64,000 bases of DNA from Ochrobactrum quorumnocens (GTDB taxonomy: Bacteria; Pseudomonadota; Alphaproteobacteria; Rhizobiales; Rhizobiaceae), in contig NZ_CP022603.1 in the NCBI RefSeq assembly GCF_002278035.1, positions 806,001 to 870,000 on the forward strand. The letters run 5' to 3'. Positions 35,267 to 43,933 of the stretch are shown here, piece after piece (the stretch's first letter is position 1; every line of letters begins with the position of its first letter). The position numbers and the translations under genes were made by a program. Below the pieces are notes generated by a model, which searched no databases, was not told the origin of the DNA, and was given only the letters and a program-made list of their open reading frames with translations.

Positions 35267-35272
35267 AACAAT

Positions 35273-35287
35273 TATTGCATTACAATA
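35273..35287. promoter_or_regulatory. 15-bp palindrome before crotonase gene, likely IclR operator
   Basis: TATTGCATTACAATA differs by one base from the reverse complement of the site at 34144-34158. It lies 18 bp before the crotonase ATG. Confidence 0.6.
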
Positions 35288-35305
35288 GTCGATGGGAACA
35301 CATAG

Positions 35306-36079
35306 ATGTCTGAGTTCATCCTCACCTCACTTAAAAATTCGGTACTCACGATTACGTTGAACCGACCAGAAGTGATGAATGCGTGGAACGCTGCGATGCG
35401 CAATCAGCTGATCGAAGCCTTTCAGGCCGCAGAAGAAAATACGGCTGTGAAGGCTGTAATTCTGACCGGAGCTGGAGATCGCGCCTTCGGTGCTGGCCAG
35501 GATCTGAACGAAACCAAGACATTCGATGCCGACCGCGCTGAAGTGTGGATCGGAGAGTGGGAAAAGCTCTACACACGGATCAGAACTCTATCCAAGCCGA
35601 TCATCGCAGCACTCAACGGTGTTGCCGCCGGTTCTGCATTTCAGGTCGCTCTTCTTTGCGATATCCGTATTGCCCATGCGAATGTTCGCATCGGCCAGCC
35701 GGAAATCAATTCCGGTATTCCAACAACCACTGGTTCGTGGATCATGCGTGAAATGATCGGGTTCGCTCGTACGGTGGATCTGGTTCTCACGGGTCGTTTG
35801 CTCGATTCAAACGAAGCGCATCAGATTGGCCTCATCAACACCATCGTTCCACAGGATCAGGTTCATGCTGCTGCACAGGCACTGGGCGAAGAACTAGCCG
35901 GCAAGCCACCTGTCGCAATGCGACTTAACCGTCAGCGTTTCTATGAAATGACCGAACCGAGCCTGCAGGATGCGCTTTCCGCAGGCGTACGTATTCAGCG
36001 CGAAGCTTACGCAACAGGCGAACCTGCCCGCATGATGGAAGCATTTTTTGCGGCCCGTCAGGCCCGCAAGGCATCCTGA
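35306..36079 (+). CDS. Enoyl-CoA hydratase/isomerase-family protein
   Basis: A 257-residue crotonase-fold protein. The oxyanion region GAGDRAFGAGQDL is at 55-67. Of the two catalytic glutamates of classical hydratases, the second is kept (E133 in GQPEINSG). The first is Gln (Q113 in AFQVALLCD), so simple hydration may be altered. With the CoA ligase encoded in the same rightward run it probably acts on an acyl-CoA formed from the imported compound. CaiD-like crotonobetainyl-CoA hydratase is one possibility, but a different crotonase activity is equally likely. Confidence 0.8.
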   Translation: MSEFILTSLKNSVLTITLNRPEVMNAWNAAMRNQLIEAFQAAEENTAVKAVILTGAGDRAFGAGQDLNETKTFDADRAEVWIGEWEKLYTRIRTLSKPIIAALNGVAAGSAFQVALLCDIRIAHANVRIGQPEINSGIPTTTGSWIMREMIGFARTVDLVLTGRLLDSNEAHQIGLINTIVPQDQVHAAAQALGEELAGKPPVAMRLNRQRFYEMTEPSLQDALSAGVRIQREAYATGEPARMMEAFFAARQARKAS

Positions 36080-36100
36080 TTTTTAACTGTATCAAAGGCT

Positions 36101-36152
36101 GCGGGATGTGGCGAAGGCTATATCCCGCACTTATAAGATCGGCACACCGATC
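36101..36152 (+). other. Two hairpins upstream of the binding-protein gene
   Basis: GCGGGAT/ATCCCGC (36101-36107, 36122-36128) and GATCGG/CCGATC (36137-36142, 36147-36152, tetraloop CACA) follow each other in the 148-bp gap after the crotonase gene. There is no U-tract. They may mark processing of the operon message. Confidence 0.5.
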
Positions 36153-36227
36153 AGAATTAAAACTGCTTAGGCAGGGGAACCCCTTCAGAACACCAGAACG
36201 TTTTGAAAGAATAATAAAGGGAGCATC

Positions 36228-37289
36228 ATGACTACGAAATCACCATTCACGCTGACCCGCCGCACTTTGCTTGCAGGCGCCACCGCAGTACTTGCAACAC
36301 CCGCTATTCTCCGCCCTGCTTACGCTCAGACAACGCTGACGCTGGCTGATCCGGGCGGCCCGTTTAACAGCGCTTTCCGCAAAGCATTTTATGATCCGTT
36401 TGAAAAAGAAACTGGCATCAAGATCGTCAATGTTGCTCGTGAAGCCGAGCCAACGGCACAGTTCAAGTCCATCGTTGAAACGCAGAGCTACATCTGGGAT
36501 TTGAGCACACTGACGCTTTCAGCGCGTAAAATCCTATCGGAATCCGGCCTGCTGGAACCGACTGGCATTAGCAAGGATCAGGTGCCGGACATCATGCCGG
36601 AAGCCGTCTTCGACGATTTTCTGGGCATCACGATCTATTGCCACATCTTTGCAACCCGCACGGACCTGTTGAAAGATAATATTCCGCAAAGCTGGACCGA
36701 CTACTGGAATGTTGAAAAATTCCCCGGACGCCGTTCCTTGCGCAAAAACCCAATCGACACACTTGAGCAGGCATTGCTTGCCGATGGGGTTCCGCTCGCA
36801 GAGCTTTATCCGCTGGACGTTGATCGCGCCTTTGCCAGTCTTGACAAGATCAAGGATCACATCTCGGTCTGGTGGACAGGCGGCGCACAGTCCACACAGC
36901 TGCTGCAGAGTGGCGAAGTTTCAATGATCAGCGGCTGGAACGCTCGTCTGCAATCGGCGATCGACGGCAATGTACCAGCAGAAATTCACTGGGATCAGGG
37001 GCTTTACTCGATCGAAGGATGGGCCATTCCAAAAGGAAATCCGCGCGCGGATCAGGCCCGCGAGTTCATCAGGTTCTGTTCCCGCGCAGAACAGCAGGCT
37101 CTGTTTACCGAAGAGCTCGCTTACGGCCCCACCAACAAGAAGGCTTATGACTTCATCCCGGCTGAGCGCGCGAAAATTCTGCCAACTGCACCACAGAACA
37201 TCAGCAAAATGCGCCTTGCGGATGAGGACTGGTGGAGCGCCAACCGCGCCGAAATGACCGAGCGGTTCAATAGCTGGCTGCTGTTTTAA
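36228..37289 (+). CDS. ABC transporter substrate-binding protein (PotD/opine type)
   Basis: A 353-residue extracellular solute-binding protein of the spermidine/putrescine-iron-thiamine cluster. The N-terminus has a twin-arginine-like signal (LTRRTLLAGATAVLATPAIL, cleavage near AYAQ). The mature protein has TLTLADPGGPFNSAF and DLSTLTLSARKILSESGLLEP. It is preceded by AAAGGGAG. It feeds the downstream PotA-like ATPase and fused permease. The ligand could be a polyamine, opine, betaine or related amine; it cannot be fixed. A nested hairpin follows. Confidence 0.85.
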   Translation: MTTKSPFTLTRRTLLAGATAVLATPAILRPAYAQTTLTLADPGGPFNSAFRKAFYDPFEKETGIKIVNVAREAEPTAQFKSIVETQSYIWDLSTLTLSARKILSESGLLEPTGISKDQVPDIMPEAVFDDFLGITIYCHIFATRTDLLKDNIPQSWTDYWNVEKFPGRRSLRKNPIDTLEQALLADGVPLAELYPLDVDRAFASLDKIKDHISVWWTGGAQSTQLLQSGEVSMISGWNARLQSAIDGNVPAEIHWDQGLYSIEGWAIPKGNPRADQAREFIRFCSRAEQQALFTEELAYGPTNKKAYDFIPAERAKILPTAPQNISKMRLADEDWWSANRAEMTERFNSWLLF

Positions 37290-37311
37290 GACAGGCTTAC
37301 ATACGCTTCCG

Positions 37312-37370
37312 GACAAACACACTGCCCTGCTTTCACGCCAAACGTGGAAGCAGCCCGCAAAATGTTTGTC
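37312..37370 (+). terminator. Nested hairpin after the binding-protein gene
   Basis: The outer stem is GACAAACA (37312-37319) with TGTTTGTC (37363-37370). The inner stem is TGCTTTCACG (37328-37337) with CGTGGAAGCA (37343-37352), including one G-U pair. There is no U-tract. It probably protects the binding-protein message. Confidence 0.65.
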
Positions 37371-37432
37371 TGCATCCTCCCCGACGACCATTACACTAAT
37401 TTGCGCTGCTATCAGCGTATCAGGGTTCCCAC

Positions 37433-38518
37433 ATGAATGCAGAAACACCACAAGAAAACCCGAAGATGCTGATTAAGGGACTGGGCAAAGAGTATGGCAG
37501 TGTCACTGCTCTCGAACCCAGCAACCTGACGGTCCACACTGGTGAGTTCGTCACCCTTCTCGGGCCTTCCGGTTCGGGGAAAACGACACTTTTGCAGATG
37601 ATCTCTGGTCTGGTGGAACCTACCCACGGCCAGCTGTGGGTTGATGGGAAAAACTACACCCACACGGCGGTGAACAAACGCGACATGGGTTTGGTGTTTC
37701 AGCATTATGCGCTGTTTCCGCACATGACGGTCAGTGAGAACATTGCCTTTCCGCTGAAAATGCGCGGTACGAACTCAAAGGAAGTCAGCGCTCGTGTTTC
37801 GGAAACACTGGCCAAGGTGCAACTCGAAAAATTTGCGTCACGCTTTCCACGTGAGCTTTCAGGTGGACAACAGCAGCGCGTGGCTCTCGCCCGTTGCTTT
37901 GTTTATCGCCCGCAAATCATTTTGATGGACGAACCGCTTGGTGCATTGGACAAGAACCTGCGCGAGCATATGCAGTTTGAAATCAAGCGTCTGCATCGCG
38001 AGTTTGGCACCACTGTCATCTACGTAACCCACGACCAGGAAGAAGCGCTCGTTCTGTCTGATCGCATCTGCCTGATGAACCATGCCAGGATCGAACAGCT
38101 TGGTACACCTAGACAGATTTACAGCGAGCCGGAAACCGTGTTTGCGGCAAAGTTTATCGGGATGTCCAATATTCTTGGCGGTAAAATTGCTGGACTGTCC
38201 GGCGATCACGCCCTTGTTGATACTCAACAAGGGCAATTTCCGGTTCTCAACAAGCACAAGCTTCCGGTAGGCAGCGATGCGCATATCGTACTGCGCCCTG
38301 AACAGATGAAACAGGGCCTCAACGAAAGCGTGAATGTCAGCACCATCACCGGAACTGTTTCCGAAGTCATCTATGTCGGTTCCGATACGCGCCTTCTTGT
38401 CACGCTGAAGGACGGCGAGACAATAATCGTCCTTCATGATGGCGTAAGCACCATGCCCTCTGCAGGTGATGCGATCACCTATCACTGGCACAATCAGCAA
38501 GCGGTGTTGGTGGCATGA
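37433..38518 (+). CDS. ABC transporter ATPase (PotA family)
   Basis: A 361-residue ATPase with Walker A GPSGSGKTT at 44-52, Q-loop VFQHYALFPHMTV near 89, signature LSGGQQQR near 142, and Walker B IILMDEPLGALD. The C-terminal TOBE domain (about 240-355, HIVLRPEQMK) is typical of CUT1/PotA ATPases. The stop overlaps the fused permease gene (ATGA). Confidence 0.87.
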   Translation: MNAETPQENPKMLIKGLGKEYGSVTALEPSNLTVHTGEFVTLLGPSGSGKTTLLQMISGLVEPTHGQLWVDGKNYTHTAVNKRDMGLVFQHYALFPHMTVSENIAFPLKMRGTNSKEVSARVSETLAKVQLEKFASRFPRELSGGQQQRVALARCFVYRPQIILMDEPLGALDKNLREHMQFEIKRLHREFGTTVIYVTHDQEEALVLSDRICLMNHARIEQLGTPRQIYSEPETVFAAKFIGMSNILGGKIAGLSGDHALVDTQQGQFPVLNKHKLPVGSDAHIVLRPEQMKQGLNESVNVSTITGTVSEVIYVGSDTRLLVTLKDGETIIVLHDGVSTMPSAGDAITYHWHNQQAVLVA

Positions 38519-40263
38519 ATACAGCAACAAACCCGTCCCGCCTGCCCGCCTTTATGAAATCAGGCCCATTCAAATTCGGTCCTTTATGGCTGGCGCTTCC
38601 GGCTATCGCCTTTCTATGCATCTTCTTTCTCGTGCCCGTGTTCCGGCTTCTGGCGCTGAGTGTTCAGGACACCAGTGGAACCCTGACAACGGCTCATTAT
38701 GCGCGTCTGATCGACACGGAAGTGTATTGGCGCATTCTGAGCATCACATTTCGTATTGCGGCGCTGACGGCCCTGTTTTCTCTATTACTGGGATATCCGC
38801 TCGCTTATTGGCTGTCGGGCCTGAAAGAAAGCCGTCGCAACCAGATGCTTCTGCTGGTGCTCGTTCCCTTCTGGACAAGCTATCTCGTCAAGACATTCTC
38901 GTGGATGCTGCTGCTGGGCAATGATGGTATTCTGAATCGGCTCCTCAGCGGTGCCGGCATCATCGATACGCCACTACCATTGATGTATAACGAGTTCGGC
39001 GTGATCGTCGGCATGGTTCATGCCATGATGCCGCTGGCTGTCCTCACCATGATGCCAGTGATGGCTGGTATCGACCGCAGGCTCGGTCAGGCGGCAGGCA
39101 CTCTTGGTGCCGGCAACTCACATCGATTCTGGATGGTCTATTTCCCTCTGTCAATTCCGGGCATGGCGGCTGGTGGATTGCTCACCTTCATCACCTCGCT
39201 CGGCTTCTTTATCGTACCGGCATTTCTCGGCGGACGTCAGCAAACAATGCTGGCTCAGCTGATCATCGTTCAGGTGCAGGAACTGGTGAACTGGGCCTTT
39301 GCGGGCGTTCTCGCTACGATGCTTTTGGTCACAGCCCTGCTTGCCTGCTGGATTTATAATCACCTCTTCGGCCTGTCCTCGCTCTCGTCGGGTGCAGGCA
39401 CACGTGACGCCTCGTCAGACAGCATTCTCCGCCGCTGGGGTCTTGTGTTTCTCGAAAAGCTTGCAAGCGTAACGGCAATTTTCAGCGATCATCTGCCATC
39501 GCGCATGCGTATACTTCCGGCCTATGTCACGGCAGTGGTGGTGTTTCTGATTGCACCGACATTGCTTGTGATCCCGATTGCATTCACGAGCTCCAACTTC
39601 CTTGAATTCCCACCTCCGGGCTACAGCCTTCGCTGGTTTGAGACCTATTTCAACTCGCCAATCTGGACGTCAGCCACTGTGCGATCCTTCGGCGTCGCCT
39701 TCGTCACAGCCATTCTCGCAACGCTTATCGGTGGATTTGCAGCGCTTGCAGTTGCTCGTTCCCGCTCGCGCTGGAGTGGACTGATCTTCGCTTTCATGCT
39801 GGCACCGATGATCGTTCCGCGTATCGTCATCGCCGTGGGCCTGTTCTATCTTTTCGCGCAGATTGGTTTGGTCGCAACCAACACAGGTCTGGTGATTGGT
39901 CACACGGTTCTGTCAATTCCCTTCACTTTCGTTGCGATTGCAGCCGTATTGAAGAGCTATGATTGGCGGCTTGATCAGGCGGCCTTGTCCCTGGGAGCTG
40001 GCCGCTTCCAGACATTGCGGCTTATCACCGTCCCACTGATCAGCGGTGGCATCGTCTCAGCATTTCTGTTCGCCTTCGTCACATCATTTGACGAACTGAC
40101 CATTGCGATCTTCGTGAGCGGTGGGCTGAAATCAACGCTGCCGAAACAGATGTGGGACGATATGATCCTGCAACTCAACCCGACACTGGCAGCCGTTTCC
40201 GTTGTGGTGCTGACCATCGTGACCGTCGTCCTGCTATTGGCAGACAAGTTCAAGCGGAGCTGA
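38515..40263 (+). CDS. Fused two-domain ABC permease (PotB-PotC fusion)
   Basis: A 582-residue membrane protein holding two complete permease modules. The first has its EAA loop near 190-215 (AGTLGAGNSHRFWMVYFPLSIPG) and the second near 490-510 (ALSLGAGRFQTLRLITVPLISG). They are joined by a polar linker at about 290-335. About twelve membrane spans are seen. Most polyamine/opine importers encode the two halves separately; fused forms are known mainly from iron (FbpB-type) systems. A single chain gives a fixed 1:1 arrangement with the PotA-like ATPase. Confidence 0.85.
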   Translation: MNTATNPSRLPAFMKSGPFKFGPLWLALPAIAFLCIFFLVPVFRLLALSVQDTSGTLTTAHYARLIDTEVYWRILSITFRIAALTALFSLLLGYPLAYWLSGLKESRRNQMLLLVLVPFWTSYLVKTFSWMLLLGNDGILNRLLSGAGIIDTPLPLMYNEFGVIVGMVHAMMPLAVLTMMPVMAGIDRRLGQAAGTLGAGNSHRFWMVYFPLSIPGMAAGGLLTFITSLGFFIVPAFLGGRQQTMLAQLIIVQVQELVNWAFAGVLATMLLVTALLACWIYNHLFGLSSLSSGAGTRDASSDSILRRWGLVFLEKLASVTAIFSDHLPSRMRILPAYVTAVVVFLIAPTLLVIPIAFTSSNFLEFPPPGYSLRWFETYFNSPIWTSATVRSFGVAFVTAILATLIGGFAALAVARSRSRWSGLIFAFMLAPMIVPRIVIAVGLFYLFAQIGLVATNTGLVIGHTVLSIPFTFVAIAAVLKSYDWRLDQAALSLGAGRFQTLRLITVPLISGGIVSAFLFAFVTSFDELTIAIFVSGGLKSTLPKQMWDDMILQLNPTLAAVSVVVLTIVTVVLLLADKFKRS

Positions 40264-40371
40264 TCCAGGCAAGCTTCTGACCAGACACTCACCATTTCCT
40301 CCCGATTGCTGGCCTGACTGACAGGCCAGCAATGTGAGACAGACTCATCCAAATTTACAGGTTTAAAGACC

Positions 40372-41877
40372 ATGCCGACCTCCCACACCTTCATCGATCT
40401 ATTGCTGGAAAAGGCTGCAAACAGACCTGATAAGCTGTTTGCCCGGCACCCCACAGGCGACATCAGCTTTGCGAGATTGGAGAACGCATCTGCGATACTC
40501 GCGCAAAAGCTATGCAAAAACGGAATCGGCCCAAAAGATCGCGTTGCAGTCATGATGCGCAACAGCCCCGCAGCGCTGGCAGTCATTTACGCCGTTACGC
40601 GTTGCGGCGCGACATGGATACCCGTCAATACTGCGCTCAAAGGTGCGGGGCTTGAATATATAATAAGCCATAGCCAACCGGCACTGATTGTTGCTGACAG
40701 CGAATATTGCTCGGTCATTACCGATTGCGGCGCAGCACAATTGCCCGCAATTATTGAAATCGACAGCCCGGCAATGCCGGCATATGAAGCAAGCGTGCAG
40801 TTTGAAGCGGTTCTCCCCACTGCCGACGATATTGCAGCAATCATGTATACATCCGGCACAACCGGTCCGGCAAAAGGCGTACTGGTAACACATCGGATGT
40901 TGCGCCTCGCGGCAGAAGCCGTTGCAGTTTGTTCCGACGCCAAGGACGATGACGACTTTTATATGTGGGAGCCATTCTTCCATATTGGCGGCGCACAGGT
41001 GTTGCTTCTGCCGCTTGTACGCAACGTCACCCTCACCATTTCTGATCGTTTCAGCGCCAGTCGGTTCTGGGATGAACTGCGACAGGCAGGCTCAACCCAT
41101 ATCCACCATCTCGGCGGCATCATCCAGATTCTCCTAAAGCAACCACCGTCGGAAAAAGATCATGATCACAACGTGCGCATCGCATGGGGCGGTGGTTGTG
41201 CGACGGAAGTCTGGCGGGCTTTTGAAGAACGTTTCGGCATTCAAATCCGCGAATGTTACGGCATGACGGAGGCATCAAGCCTCACCACCTTCAATGATAG
41301 CGGTATCGTCGGTTCTGTGGGCCACCCTGTGCCTTGGTTCACCGTCAAACTCGTCGATGAACATGGTGCTGTCGTTACAGAGGGAAAAGGTGAGATCGTC
41401 GTAACCACCTCAATCGAAGGCGCTATTTTTCCCGGTTATTATCGCAATCCGGAAGCCACTGCCAAAGCTTTACGCGCAGACGGCTTTTTCACAGGCGATC
41501 TGGGGTCATGGGGCGAAGACGGGAACCTCTTCTTCCATGGCCGCATGACGGACAGCGTGCGCTGCAAGGGCGAAAATGTTTCGGCCTGGGAAGTTGAGCA
41601 TGTCGCTGCGGATCATCCCGATGTGGAGGATTGCGCAATGATCGGTGTTGCAGCCGAGATTGGCGAGCAGGACATCAAGCTTTTCGTACAACCCAAAATC
41701 GGCAGTGCACCCAAAGCTGGTGCCCTGAACGACTGGCTGAAAAGCCGTCTCGCCCACTATCAGCTGCCGCGTTACATCGCGTTTGTCGATACGTTTGAAC
41801 GCACACCAAGCCAGCGCATCATGAAGCACAAGCTGCCCAAGTCCCATGATGATTGCTGGGACCGGCTTAATCAATAA
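40372..41877 (+). CDS. Acyl-CoA ligase (CaiC-like, ANL superfamily)
   Basis: A 501-residue adenylate-forming ligase with the P-loop MYTSGTTGPAKGV at about 160-172, A5 motif YGMTEAS near 300, TGDLG near 378, the hinge region GRMTDSVRCKGENVSAWEVE, and the catalytic lysine in QRIMKHKL near 490. It would activate a carboxylate as CoA thioester in the cytoplasm. Relatives include crotonobetaine/carnitine-CoA ligase and other short, polar-acid ligases. In the same run as a crotonase and an amine-type importer, it suggests CoA-dependent breakdown of an imported amino or betaine acid. Confidence 0.83.
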   Translation: MPTSHTFIDLLLEKAANRPDKLFARHPTGDISFARLENASAILAQKLCKNGIGPKDRVAVMMRNSPAALAVIYAVTRCGATWIPVNTALKGAGLEYIISHSQPALIVADSEYCSVITDCGAAQLPAIIEIDSPAMPAYEASVQFEAVLPTADDIAAIMYTSGTTGPAKGVLVTHRMLRLAAEAVAVCSDAKDDDDFYMWEPFFHIGGAQVLLLPLVRNVTLTISDRFSASRFWDELRQAGSTHIHHLGGIIQILLKQPPSEKDHDHNVRIAWGGGCATEVWRAFEERFGIQIRECYGMTEASSLTTFNDSGIVGSVGHPVPWFTVKLVDEHGAVVTEGKGEIVVTTSIEGAIFPGYYRNPEATAKALRADGFFTGDLGSWGEDGNLFFHGRMTDSVRCKGENVSAWEVEHVAADHPDVEDCAMIGVAAEIGEQDIKLFVQPKIGSAPKAGALNDWLKSRLAHYQLPRYIAFVDTFERTPSQRIMKHKLPKSHDDCWDRLNQ

Positions 41878-41894
41878 TAAGGAGGAACAAGCCC

Positions 41895-42998
41895 ATGACT
41901 TCAGTCGAAAACAACCCAAAGACTGACATTCTTATTTCCGGTACAGGTGCCTTTTCCGGTCGCATTGCGCTTGATCTTGCAGCCACCTCTGATGAGGCTT
42001 TGCATGTGGTGATTGCTGGCCGCAACCGCGATCGTCTCAGCTGGCTAAAAACTGCATGTAATGCGCGTGCTTCCATGTTCAGCAAACCAATCACTTTTGA
42101 CACCTATGAAATCGATCTGGTGAAAGCAGGCGCAACCGATCAGCTGATTGCAGACACAAAGCCAACCATAGCTGTGCAGGGCGCATCGATACAAACTTCC
42201 AGCGTTATTTCGGATACCGGCAACCAATGGACTGCCTTGGTCGCCGAAGGTGGCCTTTCAGCCACGGCGGTGTTTCAAGCGCTCATTTCAAGCCGTATGG
42301 CGCGATCGATCAGCAAGCTCGCGCCTGAAACTGCGCTCATCAATTGTGGCTTTCCAGACGTTGTGAACGGCATGATTACGGCGATGGGCTATAAAGTGCT
42401 GAGCGGTACCGGCAATGTCGCCATTCTCTCCAATGTATTTGCTGGCGCCAAAGGCATCACAGATCAAAAACGCGTGCAGGTCATTGCGCATTATCAAAAC
42501 CTGGCCGCGTGGCGCAAACCAGCGTCAGAACGTGCCGGCATGCGCGCTTGCAGGGTGTTTATAGATGGCAAGGAAATCGCAGAGGTCTTCAAGGAGTTTG
42601 AAGATGTGAAGCTGACAACCGAACCGGCAATCGAAATTTCAGGTGCAAGCGGCGTCTCGCTGATTGCTGCTTATGCGGCCAACAAATCATGGACAGGCCA
42701 TGTCCCGGGGCCAAATGGTTTACCGGGTGGATATCCTGTTAAACTGGAAAACAGAGCACTGCATCTCAACCTGCCCGAAAGTGTCAGTGAGCAGGAAGCA
42801 ATTGACTGGAACTCGTCTTTTGAAGAGGAAAAAGGGCTGATTATCAAGGGTGGTCGTGCAGAATATACCGGCGCTCTGAAAGCAGCCCTTGCACGACATG
42901 GCTTCCGCCATGCGAATGGCTTTGATATCGCTGATCTGGAGGACGTTTGCGCGGATATGCTGAAATTGCGCGATACACTCAGCCTACAAAGCTACTGA
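41895..42998 (+). CDS. Rossmann-fold protein of unknown function, saccharopine dehydrogenase-like
   Basis: A 367-residue protein, with GGAGGA before its ATG. The N-terminus (ILISGTGAFSGRIALDLAA at 12-30, then VIAGRNRDRLSWL) is a GxGxxxG dinucleotide-binding fold as in saccharopine dehydrogenase-like proteins. QGASIQTS and INCGFPDVVNGMITAMG follow. The C-terminal half has no recognised domain. It lies 17 bp after the ligase, last in the IclR-linked operon, so it probably supplies a redox or lyase step on the same substrate. The function is not assigned. Confidence 0.6.
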   Translation: MTSVENNPKTDILISGTGAFSGRIALDLAATSDEALHVVIAGRNRDRLSWLKTACNARASMFSKPITFDTYEIDLVKAGATDQLIADTKPTIAVQGASIQTSSVISDTGNQWTALVAEGGLSATAVFQALISSRMARSISKLAPETALINCGFPDVVNGMITAMGYKVLSGTGNVAILSNVFAGAKGITDQKRVQVIAHYQNLAAWRKPASERAGMRACRVFIDGKEIAEVFKEFEDVKLTTEPAIEISGASGVSLIAAYAANKSWTGHVPGPNGLPGGYPVKLENRALHLNLPESVSEQEAIDWNSSFEEEKGLIIKGGRAEYTGALKAALARHGFRHANGFDIADLEDVCADMLKLRDTLSLQSY

Positions 42999-43010
42999 AT
43001 CTTGAACAGC

Positions 43011-43055
43011 ATGAAAGCACCTGATCCTGCCAAAGCCAGTGTCATGTGCTTTCAT
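43011..43055. terminator. Convergent hairpin between orphan Rossmann gene and tetR-type gene
   Basis: ATGAAAGCAC (43011-43020) pairs with GTGCTTTCAT (43046-43055). The loop is 25 nt and the right arm overlaps the TetR stop codon. There are no U-tracts. Confidence 0.55.
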
Positions 43056-43711
43056 CGCACCAATAATCCACGCAGGATCGTATCAGTAATCGTCTTTGCA
43101 GCCATATCATAATCGGATTCTTTGAGCTGACTGATATCCAGCGCGTCACACGCCAGCGCCTCAAATTCGACATAAAACTGGGTTGCAGACCAAAGAAGAA
43201 TGAACAAATGGCGCGCATCCACAGGCTCGATTTTGCCTGCAGCAGCCCATGTTTCAATGACGCCCGCCTTTTCGGAAGTAACTCGTCGCATGTGTTCCCG
43301 GGCTTCAACCGAGAGATGCTCGGCACCCTGTAAAATCTCGTTGGCAAAGAGGCGCGTCTCAGCCGCATTCTGCCATGCATGACTAAGCTTTGCACGAACA
43401 TAGGCCGCTATTGCATCAGCAGGCTCACGATCAACCGAGATATGCCGAAACGCATCGTCCCAACTGTGAATCAGTCTGTCGATTGCAGCGTTGTAAATCT
43501 CTTCCTTAGACGAAAAATAATAATAGACATTGCCTTTCGGTAGACCCGAAGCTTTCGCAATTTCAACGATGCGTGCTCCATCAAGACCCTTGCGAGAAAA
43601 AATCTCAACAGCAGCTGTTAGGATCTTGAGTATGTTGCGTGCTCTGATCGGCTCATCCGAGGCGGCCTGGTTTGCAGGCTCCATTTCAACCGATCTGCTT
43701 TGCTCTACCAT
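43052..43711 (-). CDS. TetR-family transcriptional regulator
   Basis: A 219-residue regulator. The N-terminal DNA-binding domain (about 26-72) has ILTAAVEIFSRKGLDGARIVEIAKASGLPKGNVYYYFSSKEEIY in TetR form. The all-helical C-terminal domain resembles TetR_C of RutR-like nucleobase regulators, which respond to uracil or thymine; that likeness is only by eye. It is divergent from the operon beginning with the uracil-glycosylase-like gene, and two TGAC-N6-GTCA sites lie between. Confidence 0.82.
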   Translation of the reverse strand: MVEQSRSVEMEPANQAASDEPIRARNILKILTAAVEIFSRKGLDGARIVEIAKASGLPKGNVYYYFSSKEEIYNAAIDRLIHSWDDAFRHISVDREPADAIAAYVRAKLSHAWQNAAETRLFANEILQGAEHLSVEAREHMRRVTSEKAGVIETWAAAGKIEPVDARHLFILLWSATQFYVEFEALACDALDISQLKESDYDMAAKTITDTILRGLLVR

Positions 43712-43832
43712 TGGTTATCCCATTATTTTTAAAAATCTTTTCCCAGATCATTTGTTCCGGACATCAATGCGCATTCATCTACAGGCCTGCCAAAACAACT
43801 GTATGAGGCCTTGAGAATCGAAACACCAATAA

Positions 43833-43864
43833 AAAAGAAGTTGACAATATGGTCAACTTCTTTT
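43833..43864. promoter_or_regulatory. TetR operator site 1 over a promoter
   Basis: AAAAGAAGTTGAC (43833-43845) and GTCAACTTCTTTT (43852-43864) are perfect 13-bp arms around AATATG. The TTGACA at 43841-43846 can be a -35 box with CATAAA at 43865-43870, so binding would block the rightward operon. Confidence 0.75.
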
Positions 43865-43873
43865 CATAAAAAG

Positions 43874-43889
43874 CTGACAAAACGGTCAG
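43874..43889. promoter_or_regulatory. TetR operator site 2
   Basis: CTGAC-N6-GTCAG repeats the TGAC-N6-GTCA core of site 1, with centres 33 bp (about three helical turns) apart. Confidence 0.6.
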
Positions 43890-43933
43890 GTTCCTGAAAA
43901 CCACCTGATGACCGCCACCTTGGGGAGGGTGCG

